Both the position numbers and the translations under genes were made by a program. The notes below the pieces were generated by a model. That model ran no database searches. It was given only the letters and a program-made list of their open reading frames with translations, and was not told the DNA's origin. 34,081 nt of DNA. Source: an uncultured Clostridium sp. (GTDB lineage Bacteria; Bacillota; Clostridia; TANB77; CAG-508). The stretch covers positions 1 through 34,081 of the forward strand of contig CANSMW010000019.1 in NCBI GenBank assembly GCA_947648215.1, written 5' to 3'. Below are positions 9,132-19,356 of the stretch, piece by piece; the stretch's first letter is position 1; each line of letters starts with the position of its first letter.

Positions 9132-9296
9132 TTAGTTTTCTTCTTGCCTTATTGGGTTTCCTATTTTGTTTTGTATCACTTCATTTGCCCCTAATTCATT
9201 TGCAAAATAGTCTCCAAATCCTAATCCATTCATTTGATATTTTAAGTTCAATAACTCAATATCATCTTCAAAATTACATTCACGCTTAAATCCCAT
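9132..9296 (-). CDS. small protein of unknown function (54 residues)
   Basis: Starts MGFKRECNFEDDIELLNLKY and ends ...GNPIRQEEN; acidic, no membrane segment. Support for a real gene: the ribosome binding site GGAGGGG lies a few bases before the ATG at 9294-9296, and a TTGTAT-N17-TATAAT promoter lies just upstream (9326-9354). I do not recognise it. Confidence 0.55.
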   Translation of the reverse strand: MGFKRECNFEDDIELLNLKYQMNGLGFGDYFANELGANEVIQNKIGNPIRQEEN

Positions 9297-9325
9297 AAAC
9301 GCCCCTCCATCTTTTTTCTACTAGT

Positions 9326-9354
9326 ATTATACACTACCTTTTTCTAAAATACAA
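9326..9354 (-). promoter_or_regulatory. promoter of the 54-residue gene
   Basis: On the leftward strand TTGTAT (9349-9354), 17-base spacer, TATAAT (9326-9331). Upstream, 9355-9490 has no gene that I can support; it contains one short palindrome, TCCTGACCTCAGGA (9421-9434). Confidence 0.55.
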
Positions 9355-9485
9355 GCAAAACCTACTTTTCCAATTTTGTTATGGGTATCACAAGCTTTCT
9401 GTTCGGTATCTATTGCAACTTCCTGACCTCAGGAAAATGTTCGCATACGTCAATGTTGTTGTATGTTAAAGTAATATAAAGAAGG

Positions 9486-9511
9486 ACCACCTATTCTTTC
9501 ATAGGTGGCAT
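9486..9511 (-). terminator. hairpin at the 3' end of the 80-codon gene
   Basis: CCACCTAT / ATAGGTGG arms around a six-base loop, followed on the leftward strand by a T-rich but interrupted stretch. It overlaps the last codons of the gene at 9491-9733. Confidence 0.45.
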
Positions 9512-9733
9512 GTTATACTTCTTAGAAACAATTCTGGGTGCTCTCTTGTGCCGTAGCCTTACCCATCCACGTTCTTCGTTAATAACGATTCTGTACTTAC
9601 TTAAATTCACATTTGCATTTTCGCATTTTCTTTGCAAATGCCTAATGGCATCACCCGGTCTTCTAAGGTCTCTTCCAAAGCCATAAAAATACCAAAAATT
9701 CTTTAGCTTTAGTATCCGTGATTCATATAACAT
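9491..9733 (-). CDS. small basic protein of unknown function; contains an undecided in-frame CGG (9551-9553)
   Basis: 80 residues by conventional reading, rich in Arg, Lys and aromatic residues; not a family I recognise. It has its own TTGAAA-N17-TATACT promoter (9778-9806) and a perfect AGGAGG ribosome binding site, so expression is likely. Codon 61 is CGG in the context CTA CGG C. If CGG always forces +1 in this genome, the protein would instead end ...VRL followed by GTREHPELFLRSITCHL, with the stop at 9499-9501 (77 residues). Nothing in the sequence shows which tail is native. This is the only CGG site where the shifted Gly codon would be GGC. Confidence 0.55.
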   Translation of the reverse strand: MLYESRILKLKNFWYFYGFGRDLRRPGDAIRHLQRKCENANVNLSKYRIVINEERGWVRLRHKRAPRIVSKKYNMPPMKE

Positions 9734-9777
9734 AAATATTTCCTCCTATAATAGGGTCTTATGCCCTTTCTATTTTT

Positions 9778-9806
9778 AGTATAACACACTTTATGTATCT
9801 TTTCAA
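9778..9806 (-). promoter_or_regulatory. promoter of the 80-codon gene
   Basis: Leftward TTGAAA (9801-9806), 17-base spacer, TATACT (9778-9783). The -35 element overlaps the stop codon of the ABC exporter gene that ends at 9803. Confidence 0.6.
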
Positions 9807-11558
9807 TTCAAACTTTCGTAATACGAATTGTATAATTTACTATAATATCCGCCCGTTTTTAATAATTCGATGTGATTTCCCATTTCTACGATTTCTCCTG
9901 CATCGAGTACGATGATTTTGTCTACATTGACAATAGTAGCTAAGCGGTGGGCAATGAAGATAGAGGTTTTTTCTTTTGAAATGGTGTCTATGGATTTTTG
10001 GATTAGTTTTTCGGTGTGGGTATCGATATTGGCAGTTGCTTCGTCTAGTATGAAAATAGAAGGATTGTGTGCAAAAATTCTAGCAAATGCTAATAGTTGT
10101 TTTTCCCCTGCCGAAAAAGAGGAGCCTCTTTCTTTTGCAATTTCTTGTATTCCATTTGGAAGGGAACAAACAAAGTCGTCTGCTGAGGATAGTCTAATGG
10201 CTTCTACAATGTCTTCTTCGGTTATATTGGTATTGTTTAGTTTAATATTACCCACAATGCTTCTTGCAAAAATAAATGGGTCTTGTAGAATAATGCCAAT
10301 GTGTGCTCTTAAACTTCGTTTATTGATATTTTTAATGTTCACTCCATCTAATAAGATTTCGCCTTGTTGTATTTCATAAAAGCGATTGATTAAATTGGTA
10401 ATGGTGGTTTTACCACAACCCGTTTTTCCCACTAATGCAACACTTTGACCGAGGCTCTATGGTAAAACTTACATTTTTTAGTACCCACTTTTCATTATCA
10501 TACGAAAACCATACATTTTTGAATTCAATTTTTCCTTTTACTTTGCTTAAGTTTACGCCTGCGTCTAAGTCTTCTAAATATTCTTTATGGTCTAAAATAT
10601 TATAAATTTTGTTAATAGAAACAAAAGCTTCTTGTACAGTTTCGATGTTATCGATGGTTCTCGTAATTGGCTCAAATAGTTGCCTAATATAACTAATAAA
10701 TACATAAATAATTCCAACATCTAGAGCTTGTTCTAGCATACCTCCAAGACAAACCCATATAATAATGCAAATCGCTAAGTTTTCTAGAATTGTCATAAGC
10801 CCCGGAAGTAAGCCCTCAATGATACCACCCGGTATTCTGGAATTACGATACCCATTGGTTAGGACTTTACATTCTTCCTGTTTTTCTTTTTGAATATTGA
10901 AGATTTTTATTAGTTTTGCTCCATAAATGGATTCTGCCAAAAAGGTATTTAACTTGGTTTTAATCACTTTTGATTTATCATAAATTTTATTTAATAATTT
11001 GGTTAATACCACAGAAAATAGAATAATCAAAGGGATTACCAAAAAAGCAAGCAAGCTTAGTTTGGCACTAAAATAAAGCATCATCACAATAATTGCCACA
11101 ATTAAAATCATATCTTTAAAAAAAGTGGTAATAACATCTTTAAATAAGGTAGAAATATCTTCTACATCATTGGTAATTCGCACAAATAATTTCCCTGCCG
11201 AGGTACGGTCATGAAACGAAATATTGGCGTATTGTGTATACTTAAATAAGCGATTTCGCATGGTATAAATAATGTCTTCCCCCATCATGTTGGTGGCGGT
11301 ACTAGCAATAAAATCAATAATATTTCCTAATAATACAATTCCTATGTAGATAGCACCTATCATGCCAATGGTAATGGCTCCTTTTTGGTAGATACCAAAT
11401 TTTAAATAATCATCCATTACGATTTTAATTAAATATGGTTTTACCAGTTCTCCTATATTAATGAGTAACGAAAGAACCGTAACAATAGCAATTGTTTTTT
11501 TATGTGGTTTTGCCATTTCTAATACATGTGCTATCGTACTATGCTTCTTTTTATTCAT
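9803..11558 (-). CDS. ABC exporter half-transporter, canonical-site subunit; +1 shift at CGG (10449-10451)
   Basis: Six-helix exporter domain (about residues 1-320) fused to an ATPase domain. The first ORF stops in a meaningless ...CCISGKNGLW. In frame CCT CGG T at 10449-10451, dropping the C gives IEPGQSVALVGKTGCGKTT, a proper Walker A, and a protein of 584 residues, normal for the family. Further motifs: signature FSAGEKQL, Walker B IFILDEATANID with the catalytic Glu, H-loop IAHRLAT. The partner encoded upstream (11586-13323) has Asp in place of the catalytic Glu, so the two should form a heterodimer of the TM287/288 or YheH/YheI type, this one being the TM288-like half. Likely drug or lipid export. 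Confidence 0.9.
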
Positions 11559-11585
11559 CTAAAATTCATTCCTTTCTTCCTTCGT

Positions 11586-13323
11586 TTATACCATTTCGGC
11601 TTTTGTGGTTTGTTCTTTATAGTAACGATAATATCTTCCTTTTTTTCTCAGTAATTCTTCATGTGTTCCCATTTCTAGAGCTTCTCCACTTTCTAATACC
11701 ATAATGTTATTGGCGTCTTTAATGTCCGAAATACGATTGGAGATAATAATACAGGTTTTGTCTTTTACTAATTCCTTTATATTGTTTAAGACCTTTTGCT
11801 CGGTTTTATTATCCAAGGCGGAAAAAGTGTCATCAAAAATAACCACTTTGCTTTTCTTTAGAAAAGCTCTCGAAATTACTACTCTTTGCCTTTGTCCTCC
11901 GTGAAAGGTCGGTTCCTCTTTCCCCAATCACGGTTTCAATTCCATTTTGCATTTTTTCAATATCCTCGTAAATCATAGCATTTTTTGCACTTTCTTTAAT
12001 TTCTTCTTCTTCAAATTCTTGTTTAAATAATTTGATGTTCTCTTTTAAGGTAGTAGAAAATAAGAAATTGTCTTGCGTAATATAACAAATATGCTTTCTT
12101 AGTACACTTAGGGGAATATCGTTAATGTCCTTTCCATCGATAAATATTTTTCCTTTTGCTACTGGGTATAGGTGTAGTAATAAATTCATAAGCGTGGTTT
12201 TTCCACTTCCGATACTTCCAATAATACCTAGCGTTTCTCCTTTTTTTACGGTTACTTTAATTTGTTTTAATACCATTTCTAAATTTTCCGGATAATTAAA
12301 ATTTAAGTTACGAATTTCAATATTTCCTTCAAAATCGGTATCCTCTTCTACAGTTTTTAGGTTGATTTTTTCTCTTTCTAAACTAAAAACTTGCTCTAAC
12401 CTTTGGTAGGAAATCTTCGCCCTTTTATACCTAGAAATGACACTAGGAAGCCAAGAAACTGGCCCTACAAATAAGGCAATATAGCCATTAAACGCAATAA
12501 AATCTCCTGTGGTAATGGTTCCCTCTAATACTAATTTTGAACCATATAGTAAAGATATTCCATAACATAACCCAAAGCAAATATTAAGGCAGGTGGAAAG
12601 TAAGGTAGAGTGAACATCCACTGCATTGTTTGCTTCTTTTAATTTACGATTTTTCCTTATAAATTCTTTTACTTGGTTTAATTCCCCTGTGTATGCCTTT
12701 GTAGTACGAATGGCGTCGGTACTTTCTTGTACATATTCCGAAAGCTCTGTAAAATAGCCTTGGGATTTACGAAAACTGCTTTCTACATATTCCTTAATTT
12801 TGATGATTAGAAAAACCGTTACGACAATTGGGCATAGGGTAACTAAGGTAAGGGATAAATTCACTCCACTCATCATGGTATAAGTGGCAATAAGGGCAGT
12901 AAACAAAAACCTTGTCCCATAAGAAAGAAGGCGGTAAATAAAGGCTCGTATTTCGGTTACATCTTTTACGAAATACGACATTAATTCTCCGTTTTTGATG
13001 TTTTGAAGACTTGTCATTTTTATTTTCATAAATTGCTCAAATAGTTTATCTTTTAAATCTCGTTCAATACTTCTTGGGGTATAACCAGTAAGCCATCTCC
13101 ATGGCATACGAACGGCTAGTATTACAAAACAAATGCCAAGTAAGTACCATGCTTGTAAGTAAATGGCACTGCGATTATTTTCGATATCATATAATAAATC
13201 GATGATGTGTCCTATGATTTTTGGCGGATAGGTTAAAAAATACATATTTAGTGCAATAAATAGGATTTGTAATAGTATCGCCAACCAGTATTTTTTGATA
13301 ATATTTGTTAATATCTTTTTCAT
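11586..13323 (-). CDS. ABC exporter half-transporter, degenerate-site subunit; +1 shift at CGG (11899-11901)
   Basis: 578 residues from the ATG at 13323. Six membrane helices, then the ATPase with Walker A GSIGSGKTTL. Conventional reading derails at LSRRTKAK. In frame it reads CTT TCA CGG AGG ACA; skipping the C gives LSGGQRQRVVISRA, the ABC signature itself, followed by Walker B VVIFDDTFSALD. Asp replaces the catalytic Glu in that Walker B, the usual mark of the degenerate half of heterodimeric exporters. The gene lies 27 bases upstream of its partner at 11558 and is probably cotranscribed. Without the shift the protein would lack its signature motif and be inactive. Confidence 0.9.
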
Positions 13324-13477
13324 GCTTCGATTAACCCCTTTTTCTTTGGTTTTTTCGTTATAATCTCTCTTTTTATCATACACTAAAATTGGGGCTTGGA
13401 ATATTAAATTTTCATGACATTTTCGTAACAAATGGCATTCTTTCTTATTTTTTAGTATAATAAGTTTTGGTGATGTT

Positions 13478-13981
13478 ATGGAGATACGTTTTGAAAATAC
13501 AACGGCTTATAATTTACAGGAATATAAAAAATTTGTGAATTTCCATTCGGAAAAAAATAATTTAAAATATTATCTTTACACTTTATTTATTTCGGTACTG
13601 CTTATTTTTTGCATGATAATGCAGTTTTCCTATGGTAGAATTTTACTTGGTATTTGCTTTATTTTTGTTTTTGTTATTTTTCTTTGCTATCGTTTTTTAC
13701 ATCCTTTGTATCTTGTGAAAAAGGAAGCTTCTAGTAAGAAAGTGCAAAAACAAATGAAAAATACTTATACCTTTTACGATGATTTTGTTACTATTTTTAA
13801 TGGGGAAACTAAAGTGAAATTACGCTATTTTAAGTTTTATAAGATTTATGAAGAAGGAGACCGTTTTTATTTATATTTGGATAAAACACATTCGTATGTG
13901 TTATTAAAAAATAATTTTTCCATTGGAAAACCAGAAGATTTCTATGGTTTTATGAAGAAGAAGTTGTGGAAGAAAATATAG
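13478..13981 (+). CDS. YcxB-like membrane protein
   Basis: 167 residues: an N-terminal polar segment (EIRFENTTAYNLQEY), two adjacent membrane helices (about 32-70), then a soluble domain with YTFYDDFVTIFNGETKVKLRY and a C-terminal VLLKNNFSIGKPEDFYGFM. That order and the late lysine-rich tail match the YcxB-like family, whose role is unknown. Diverges from the ABC exporter genes; TATAAT at 13456-13461 is a likely -10 element. Converges on tcdA. Confidence 0.75.
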   Translation: MEIRFENTTAYNLQEYKKFVNFHSEKNNLKYYLYTLFISVLLIFCMIMQFSYGRILLGICFIFVFVIFLCYRFLHPLYLVKKEASSKKVQKQMKNTYTFYDDFVTIFNGETKVKLRYFKFYKIYEEGDRFYLYLDKTHSYVLLKNNFSIGKPEDFYGFMKKKLWKKI

Positions 13982-14001
13982 AGGTTATATATACAAGCCT
14001 C

Positions 14002-14704
14002 TTATTTTACGATATCTTTTATAACTTCTCCTGCTAGAATTAATCCTGCAACAGAAGGAACGAAGGAAATGCTTCCTGGGACTTGTTTTTTTGTTTCTTC
14101 TTCTTGATTATTTTTGATTGTATTTGGTGTTTCTTTTGAGTAGATTACTTTTAATTCTGGTATGTTTCGTTTTTTTAGCTCTTTTCTTACTACTTTTGCA
14201 AGTGGGCAGATGCTTGTTTTATATATGTCTGTTACTTCAAACTTGGTTGGGTCTAGTTTGTTTCCCGTTCCCATACAGGATATTATTGGGATTTGTAGGT
14301 CATTTGCTTGTAGCACTAATTCGATTTTTGCACTTATTGTATCAATGGCATCGATGATATAGGAAATGGAGTTGTTTAGTATTTTTTTTGTTTCTTTTGT
14401 AAAAAATTCTTGGTAGGTTTCTACGTTTGCGGACGGATTAATGTCTAAAATTCGTGATTTTGCCACTTCTACTTTTGGTTTGCCAATGGTCTTAGTGGTG
14501 GCAATGATTTGTCTGTTTAAGTTGGTTTCTTCTATGATGTCATGGTCTACTAAAATAAAATGTCCAATTCCGGCTCTTGCTAATGCTTCTACGGCATAGG
14601 AGCCCACTCCTCCTATCCCGAAAAATAGCTACTTTTGCATTTTGTAGCTTTTCTATCCCTTCTTTTCCAATTAATAATTCTGTTCTTGAAAATTGATTTT
14701 GCAT
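14002..14704 (-). CDS. tcdA: tRNA threonylcarbamoyladenosine dehydratase; +1 shift at CGG (14618-14620)
   Basis: ATP-dependent E1-like enzyme (ThiF/MoeB fold) that cyclises t6A to ct6A in tRNA. The ATG at 14704 with RBS AAGGAG is the true start; an upstream in-frame ATG lies inside a repeat. The N-terminal ORF ends in nonsense after KVAIFRDRRSG. Frame TTT CGG G at 14618-14620, with the C skipped, gives KVAIFGIGGVGSYAVEAL, the Rossmann nucleotide loop, and a 233-residue protein. Other motifs: LVDHDIIEETNLNRQ (adenylate-binding), DAIDTISAK, and the C-terminal hydrophobic segment VAGLILAGEVI. It follows mnmA, another tRNA-modification gene, and complements tsaC at 386. Confidence 0.9.
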
Positions 14705-14723
14705 GATTTGTTTCTCTCCTTTT

Positions 14724-14800
14724 AAGAACCCCCAGTCCACTTCGTGGACAGCCCCCTTGTTAAAGGGGCTTTCTTGCAAGGCTTCGTGAGGCTTTTGCAA
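14724..14800. repeat. palindromic repeat, long form
   Basis: AAGAACCCCCAGTC, head CCAC TTC GTGG, then ACAGCCCCCTTGTTAAAGG and a third segment GCAAGGCTTCGTGAGGCTTT. The third segment is shared with the right-hand copy at 261-331. Fills the gap between mnmA and tcdA. Confidence 0.85.
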
Positions 14801-14817
14801 TAAAATTAGTTTAACAC

Positions 14818-15873
14818 TTATTTCATAATCTTTCCGCCCCCTAGGACGATGTCTTCTATGTAGAATACAGCGGATTGTCCTGGGGTGATTGCTCTTTGTG
14901 GTTCTTCGAAAATGACTTTTATGTTGTTTTGTTCTTGTTTTATGCTTGCTTTTGCTTTTTTTGAGGAGTATCGTGTTTTTACGCTTACTTCTGTCCAGTT
15001 TGGTAGGTTGTCTACTAGTAGTAGGTTGATGTCTGAAACGGTAATTTCTTTTTGGTAAAGTTCGTTTTCTTCTCCGACAATCACTTCGTTTTTGTTTGGG
15101 TTGAAACCTAGTACGAAAAGGGGTACTGGGTTTGATATTCCTAGCCCTTTTCGTTGGCCGATGGTGTAGTGGTATAAGCCTGTATGGGTACCTAGTATTT
15201 TACCTTGTTTGGTTACGATATTTCCTTTGGTTGGGGTTAGGTTGGAATTGGTTTCTAGGAATTTTTTGTAGTTTCCGTCTGGAATAAAGCAGATGTCTTC
15301 ACTATCTGGTTTGTTTGCCACCTTTAGGTTATGGTTTCTTGCAATTTGTCTTATTTCTTCTTTGTTAGGAAAGTCGGAAAGTGGAAATAGGACATGTTCG
15401 ATAATGTGTTTTGGTAGGTTCCATAACACATAGCTTTGGTCTTTTTTTCCGGCGTTTGATTGTTTTAGTACCCATTTTTGGTATTGTGTATGATATTCGG
15501 TTTTTGCATAGTGTCCTGTGGCAATGTAGTTACAGCCTAATTCTTGCGCTTTTTCGTACATAAAACCGAATTTTAGGTATTTGTTACATTCAATGCAAGG
15601 GTTTGGGGTTTGGCAGTTTGCATAGGTGTTTATGAAGTTGTCTATCACATGAGTTTTGAAAATGTCTTTGCAATTATATGTGATATGTGGGATACCGATT
15701 TGGTTACATACGTTTTTGGCATCTAAGTAGGTATTTTGGTTACAGCAACTACTGCCTGCGTATAGCTCTAGTGTGGTTCCAATAACTTCGTAGCCTTGCT
15801 CTTTTAGAAGAAGAGCTGATACGCTACTGTCCACCCCTCCGCTCATTCCTAATAATACTTTTTTGTTTTCCAT
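14818..15873 (-). CDS. mnmA: tRNA-specific 2-thiouridylase
   Basis: 351 residues. Puts sulfur on U34 of tRNA-Lys, -Glu and -Gln using ATP and a sulfur donor. Motifs: PP-loop GMSGGVDSSVSALLL near the N-terminus, the catalytic cysteine pair in NPCIECN (about residue 100) and EDICFIPDG (about 200), GQRKGLGIS, and the C-terminal OB-fold. Location downstream of sufS/sufU fits its need for cysteine-desulfurase sulfur. Ten or so CGG triplets fall in this gene, all out of phase, and the frame is intact, a useful internal control for the CGG rule. Confidence 0.96.
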   Translation of the reverse strand: MENKKVLLGMSGGVDSSVSALLLKEQGYEVIGTTLELYAGSSCCNQNTYLDAKNVCNQIGIPHITYNCKDIFKTHVIDNFINTYANCQTPNPCIECNKYLKFGFMYEKAQELGCNYIATGHYAKTEYHTQYQKWVLKQSNAGKKDQSYVLWNLPKHIIEHVLFPLSDFPNKEEIRQIARNHNLKVANKPDSEDICFIPDGNYKKFLETNSNLTPTKGNIVTKQGKILGTHTGLYHYTIGQRKGLGISNPVPLFVLGFNPNKNEVIVGEENELYQKEITVSDINLLLVDNLPNWTEVSVKTRYSSKKAKASIKQEQNNIKVIFEEPQRAITPGQSAVFYIEDIVLGGGKIMK

Positions 15874-15909
15874 TTTCTTATTTCCTTTTTTCTATAAATT
15901 TTCGCTCCC

Positions 15910-16005
15910 AGAGGATAATGTTTTTATTTTTATTCGGTTCGACACTCGTAACTGCCACTTGGGACTCCGCGTTCTCACCTACTAAAAATAAAAACATTAT
16001 CCTCT
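15910..16005. repeat. long hairpin, perfect 23-bp stem, 50-base GC-richer loop
   Basis: Left arm 15910-15932 and right arm 15983-16005 are exact reverse complements; the stem is AT-rich (AGAGGATAATGTTTTTATTT...). The loop (15933-15982) is much richer in G+C than its surroundings. Lies between sufU and mnmA. Same design as 21840-21987 and 22574-22683, but a different stem sequence. Confidence 0.85.
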
Positions 16006-16026
16006 TCACGCTAGTAAGAGCAAGAA

Positions 16027-16461
16027 TTATGGCTTTTGATTTAACATGTCTTCTAGGGTGTACCATGCAAGGAGAGCACATTTTACTCTTGCTGGCATGT
16101 TGGATACATTTCTAAAAGCGATGGCATCTTCTAGTTTTTCTAGTTCTTCTTCGTTTGTAGTTTCTCGTTTTATCATTTTAATAAAAGTTTTAATGATGTC
16201 TTTTGCTTGTTCTATGGTTTTTCCCTTTAGAGTGTCTATCATAATAGAGGTAGAGGCTTGCGATATGGCACAACCATGCCCTGTAAAAGCCATGTCTTCT
16301 ATGGTATCTCCATCTAATTTTATCTCTAGAGTAATTTCGTCTCCACAGTTTGGATTGTGTCCTAATTTACACTCATCTGGTGCTTCTAAATTTCTTTTGT
16401 GGTACGAATTCATGCTGTGCTCCATGATTAATTCATTATAAATTTGTGTTAAATCTTCCAT
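16027..16461 (-). CDS. sufU: SufU-type iron-sulfur scaffold / sulfur-transfer protein
   Basis: 144 residues. In Firmicutes SufU accepts persulfide sulfur from SufS through a zinc site. The zinc ligands are visible: Cys and Asp in NPNCGDEI, Cys in GHGCAIS, and Cys in RVKCALLAW. The ATG at 16461 sits five bases after GGAGG (16467-16471) and is preferred over the in-frame TTG at 16473, which overlaps that ribosome binding site. Follows sufS after a repeat. Intact frame. Confidence 0.93.
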   Translation of the reverse strand: MEDLTQIYNELIMEHSMNSYHKRNLEAPDECKLGHNPNCGDEITLEIKLDGDTIEDMAFTGHGCAISQASTSIMIDTLKGKTIEQAKDIIKTFIKMIKRETTNEEELEKLEDAIAFRNVSNMPARVKCALLAWYTLEDMLNQKP

Positions 16462-16525
16462 CATTTCCTCCAATTCGTTTTATAGGATTTACCTTTGTCT
16501 TTGTACTATATTAAAATAGTAGCAT

Positions 16526-16574
16526 AAAGGCCCCTTTACGTAAGGGGGCTGTCGCCGCTAGGCGACTGGGGTTC

Positions 16575-16576
<2 letters not shown>
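16526..16576. repeat. palindromic repeat, medium form
   Basis: Leftward: AAGAACCCCAGTC, head GCC TAGC GGC, then GACAGCCCCCTTACGTAAAG. Its edge overlaps the TAA stop codon of sufS (16575-16577). The first element has four rather than five C, a single-base difference from other copies. Confidence 0.85.
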
Positions 16577-17794
<1,218 letters not shown>

Positions 17795-17803
17795 AATCTC
17801 TCC

Positions 17804-18193
17804 TTAATCTTTTTTTGTTATTTCACCGATTGCCTCATCCATATTTCCCACTATTTTTTGAACACTTGGTAATTGGTAAAAAGCAACTGTATTTTCTATG
17901 TCAAATTCCTCTTGGGAATTAGAATATAGATATACTTTTTTATTTAATGCCAGTGCCATTCCTAGCTCTATATGGGTACCACGTCCTGCAGGTAGTATTA
18001 TAATAACAACATCGGATTCTTCAATCGCTTTTTGTTCTAGGGTTGCATATTTCATTAGATCTTCTTTTGTCTCATTTCCTATTTCATTTTCTGTCCAATT
18101 GTATGTATGTTCCCAGCCGTAGTTTTTCAATCTTTTTGAAAATTCATTCACGATTTTACTATTTTTAAACCCAGAACCTATATAAAATTTCAT
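17804..18193 (-). CDS. nucleoside 2-deoxyribosyltransferase-like protein
   Basis: 129 residues with the pattern of the NDT/YtoQ-like family: N-terminal MKFYIGSGFKN, an ESDVVIIILPAGRGTHIELG segment (about 59-78) carrying the conserved Asp and the catalytic-type Glu in HIELGMALALNKKVYLYS. Family members move deoxyribose between bases or act on related nucleotides; the substrate here is unknown. It is inserted between sufD and sufS, with ribosome binding sites overlapping both neighbouring stop codons, so it is translated as part of the suf operon. I know of no established role in Fe-S assembly. Intact frame. Confidence 0.8.
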   Translation of the reverse strand: MKFYIGSGFKNSKIVNEFSKRLKNYGWEHTYNWTENEIGNETKEDLMKYATLEQKAIEESDVVIIILPAGRGTHIELGMALALNKKVYLYSNSQEEFDIENTVAFYQLPSVQKIVGNMDEAIGEITKKD

Positions 18194-18203
18194 ACTTTTC
18201 TCC

Positions 18204-19275
18204 TTAATCTAGTATTTCATCTATTTTGGCTATTACTTCATTTTTTAATTCTTCATTTTTGATGTTTTCGATGATTTTGTTAAATTTTGCTCTTACCATT
18301 AGTTTCATTGCTTCTTTTTTTTCAAAACCTCGACTCATTAGGTAGAATAATTCTTTATCTCCTATTTTTCCGAGCAGAACAGGAATGGTTACCTTCTACT
18401 TCTTCTTCGGAACATAGTAGCATTGGTAAGGCTAGTGACCTTGCTGTATTGGATAATAGCATGCAATTTTCGGTTTCGTTTCCAGTTGCTTTTTTGCAAC
18501 CTTTTTTAAAATCGATGGTTCCTTTGAAATGTTTTTTGGCGTGGTCTTTTAAGGCTCCTTCTACTTGAATATCGATGTTCGATTTTTCTGCTTGTAATTC
18601 TCCAATGTAGTTGAAATCAAATAATTGATTTTCTTTTCCTAAATACATTGTATTTAAGCTGTTATTGCTAGCATTTCCTAATAGTCTTGCATAATAATTG
18701 GTAATGCTATTTTTTCCACCAAAGTCGATGATGGTATAATTTACTTTTGCCTTTTCTTCTAATGTGTTTTCAATGGTCATAAAGTGATTGGATTTCGTAT
18801 TTATCATATTAACAAGAATGATATGTATATTAGAACCATTTTTTGCTTGTAGCTTAATTAGCCCGTTATGAAATGCGTTTATGTCTTTTGGGGCTTCGTA
18901 TTTTATAATAAGCGTCGCTTTGGCTTGTTCTTCTACTTCTATTTGAATATCGTCAACTAATTGGGTATTTTCTTTATCAAAACGAAATCGAATTTGCATT
19001 TCGGAATTGGTTTTATCTTCAATGGTTACCCTTAGTCTCTGGTTTGCCTGCTTCGTTGATTGATTTATAAGTTCTTCTCCTAAGCCATAAACTAATTGAC
19101 AATTTTTTTCTTCTCGTATGTTATTGACTCTTATTTTTTCGTTTTCACCAGTTATTTCAACATGATGAAATTTTCCTATTTTTTCTGGTATTGGTTCATT
19201 TTCTAATTTGATATTGTTTATATGAAAATTTCTTGATGTTCTTACTGGTGTTTGGTTTAATGTTAATGTTCCCAT
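18204..19275 (-). CDS. sufD: Fe-S assembly protein SufD; +1 shift at CGG (18370-18372)
   Basis: SufD subunit of the SufBCD scaffold. A beta-helix-type middle region (about 90-270) leads to the conserved C-terminal helices. Conventional reading ends ...HSCSARKNRR. Frame GCT CGG A, with the C skipped, gives SAGKIGDKELFYLMSRGFEK and continues to a stop at 18204 (356 residues). That tail matches the one in SufB of this same operon (IGKISDKTIFYLMSRGLSEE), an internal confirmation that the shifted frame is right. RBS AAAGGAC before 19275. Start lies about 80 bases after sufB, with a palindromic repeat between. Confidence 0.92.
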
Positions 19276-19305
19276 ATTTTGTCCTTTCTAAATTTGTTTG
19301 ATACT

Positions 19306-19356
19306 AAAGGCCCCTTTACTTAAGGGGGCTGTCACCGAAGGTGACTGGGGGTTCTT
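19306..19356. repeat. palindromic repeat, medium form
   Basis: Leftward: AAGAACCCCCAGTC, head ACC TTC GGT, GACAGCCCCCTTAAGTAAAG. It directly follows the sufB stop codon (19357-19359). If folded in the mRNA it would lie between sufB and sufD. Confidence 0.85.

Noticed and set aside
14705..14800. N-terminal extension of tcdA from an ATG at 14800
   Set aside because: It translates a palindromic repeat; the ATG at 14704 has an AAGGAG site and starts at the normal position.
15933..15982. tRNA-like T-arm (GGTTCGAC) in the loop of the hairpin
   Set aside because: The flanking bases do not form the T-stem and no acceptor or anticodon arm can be built.
15878..16081. 67-codon leftward ORF over the hairpin
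   Set aside because: It overlaps sufU out of frame and mostly translates the inverted repeat.
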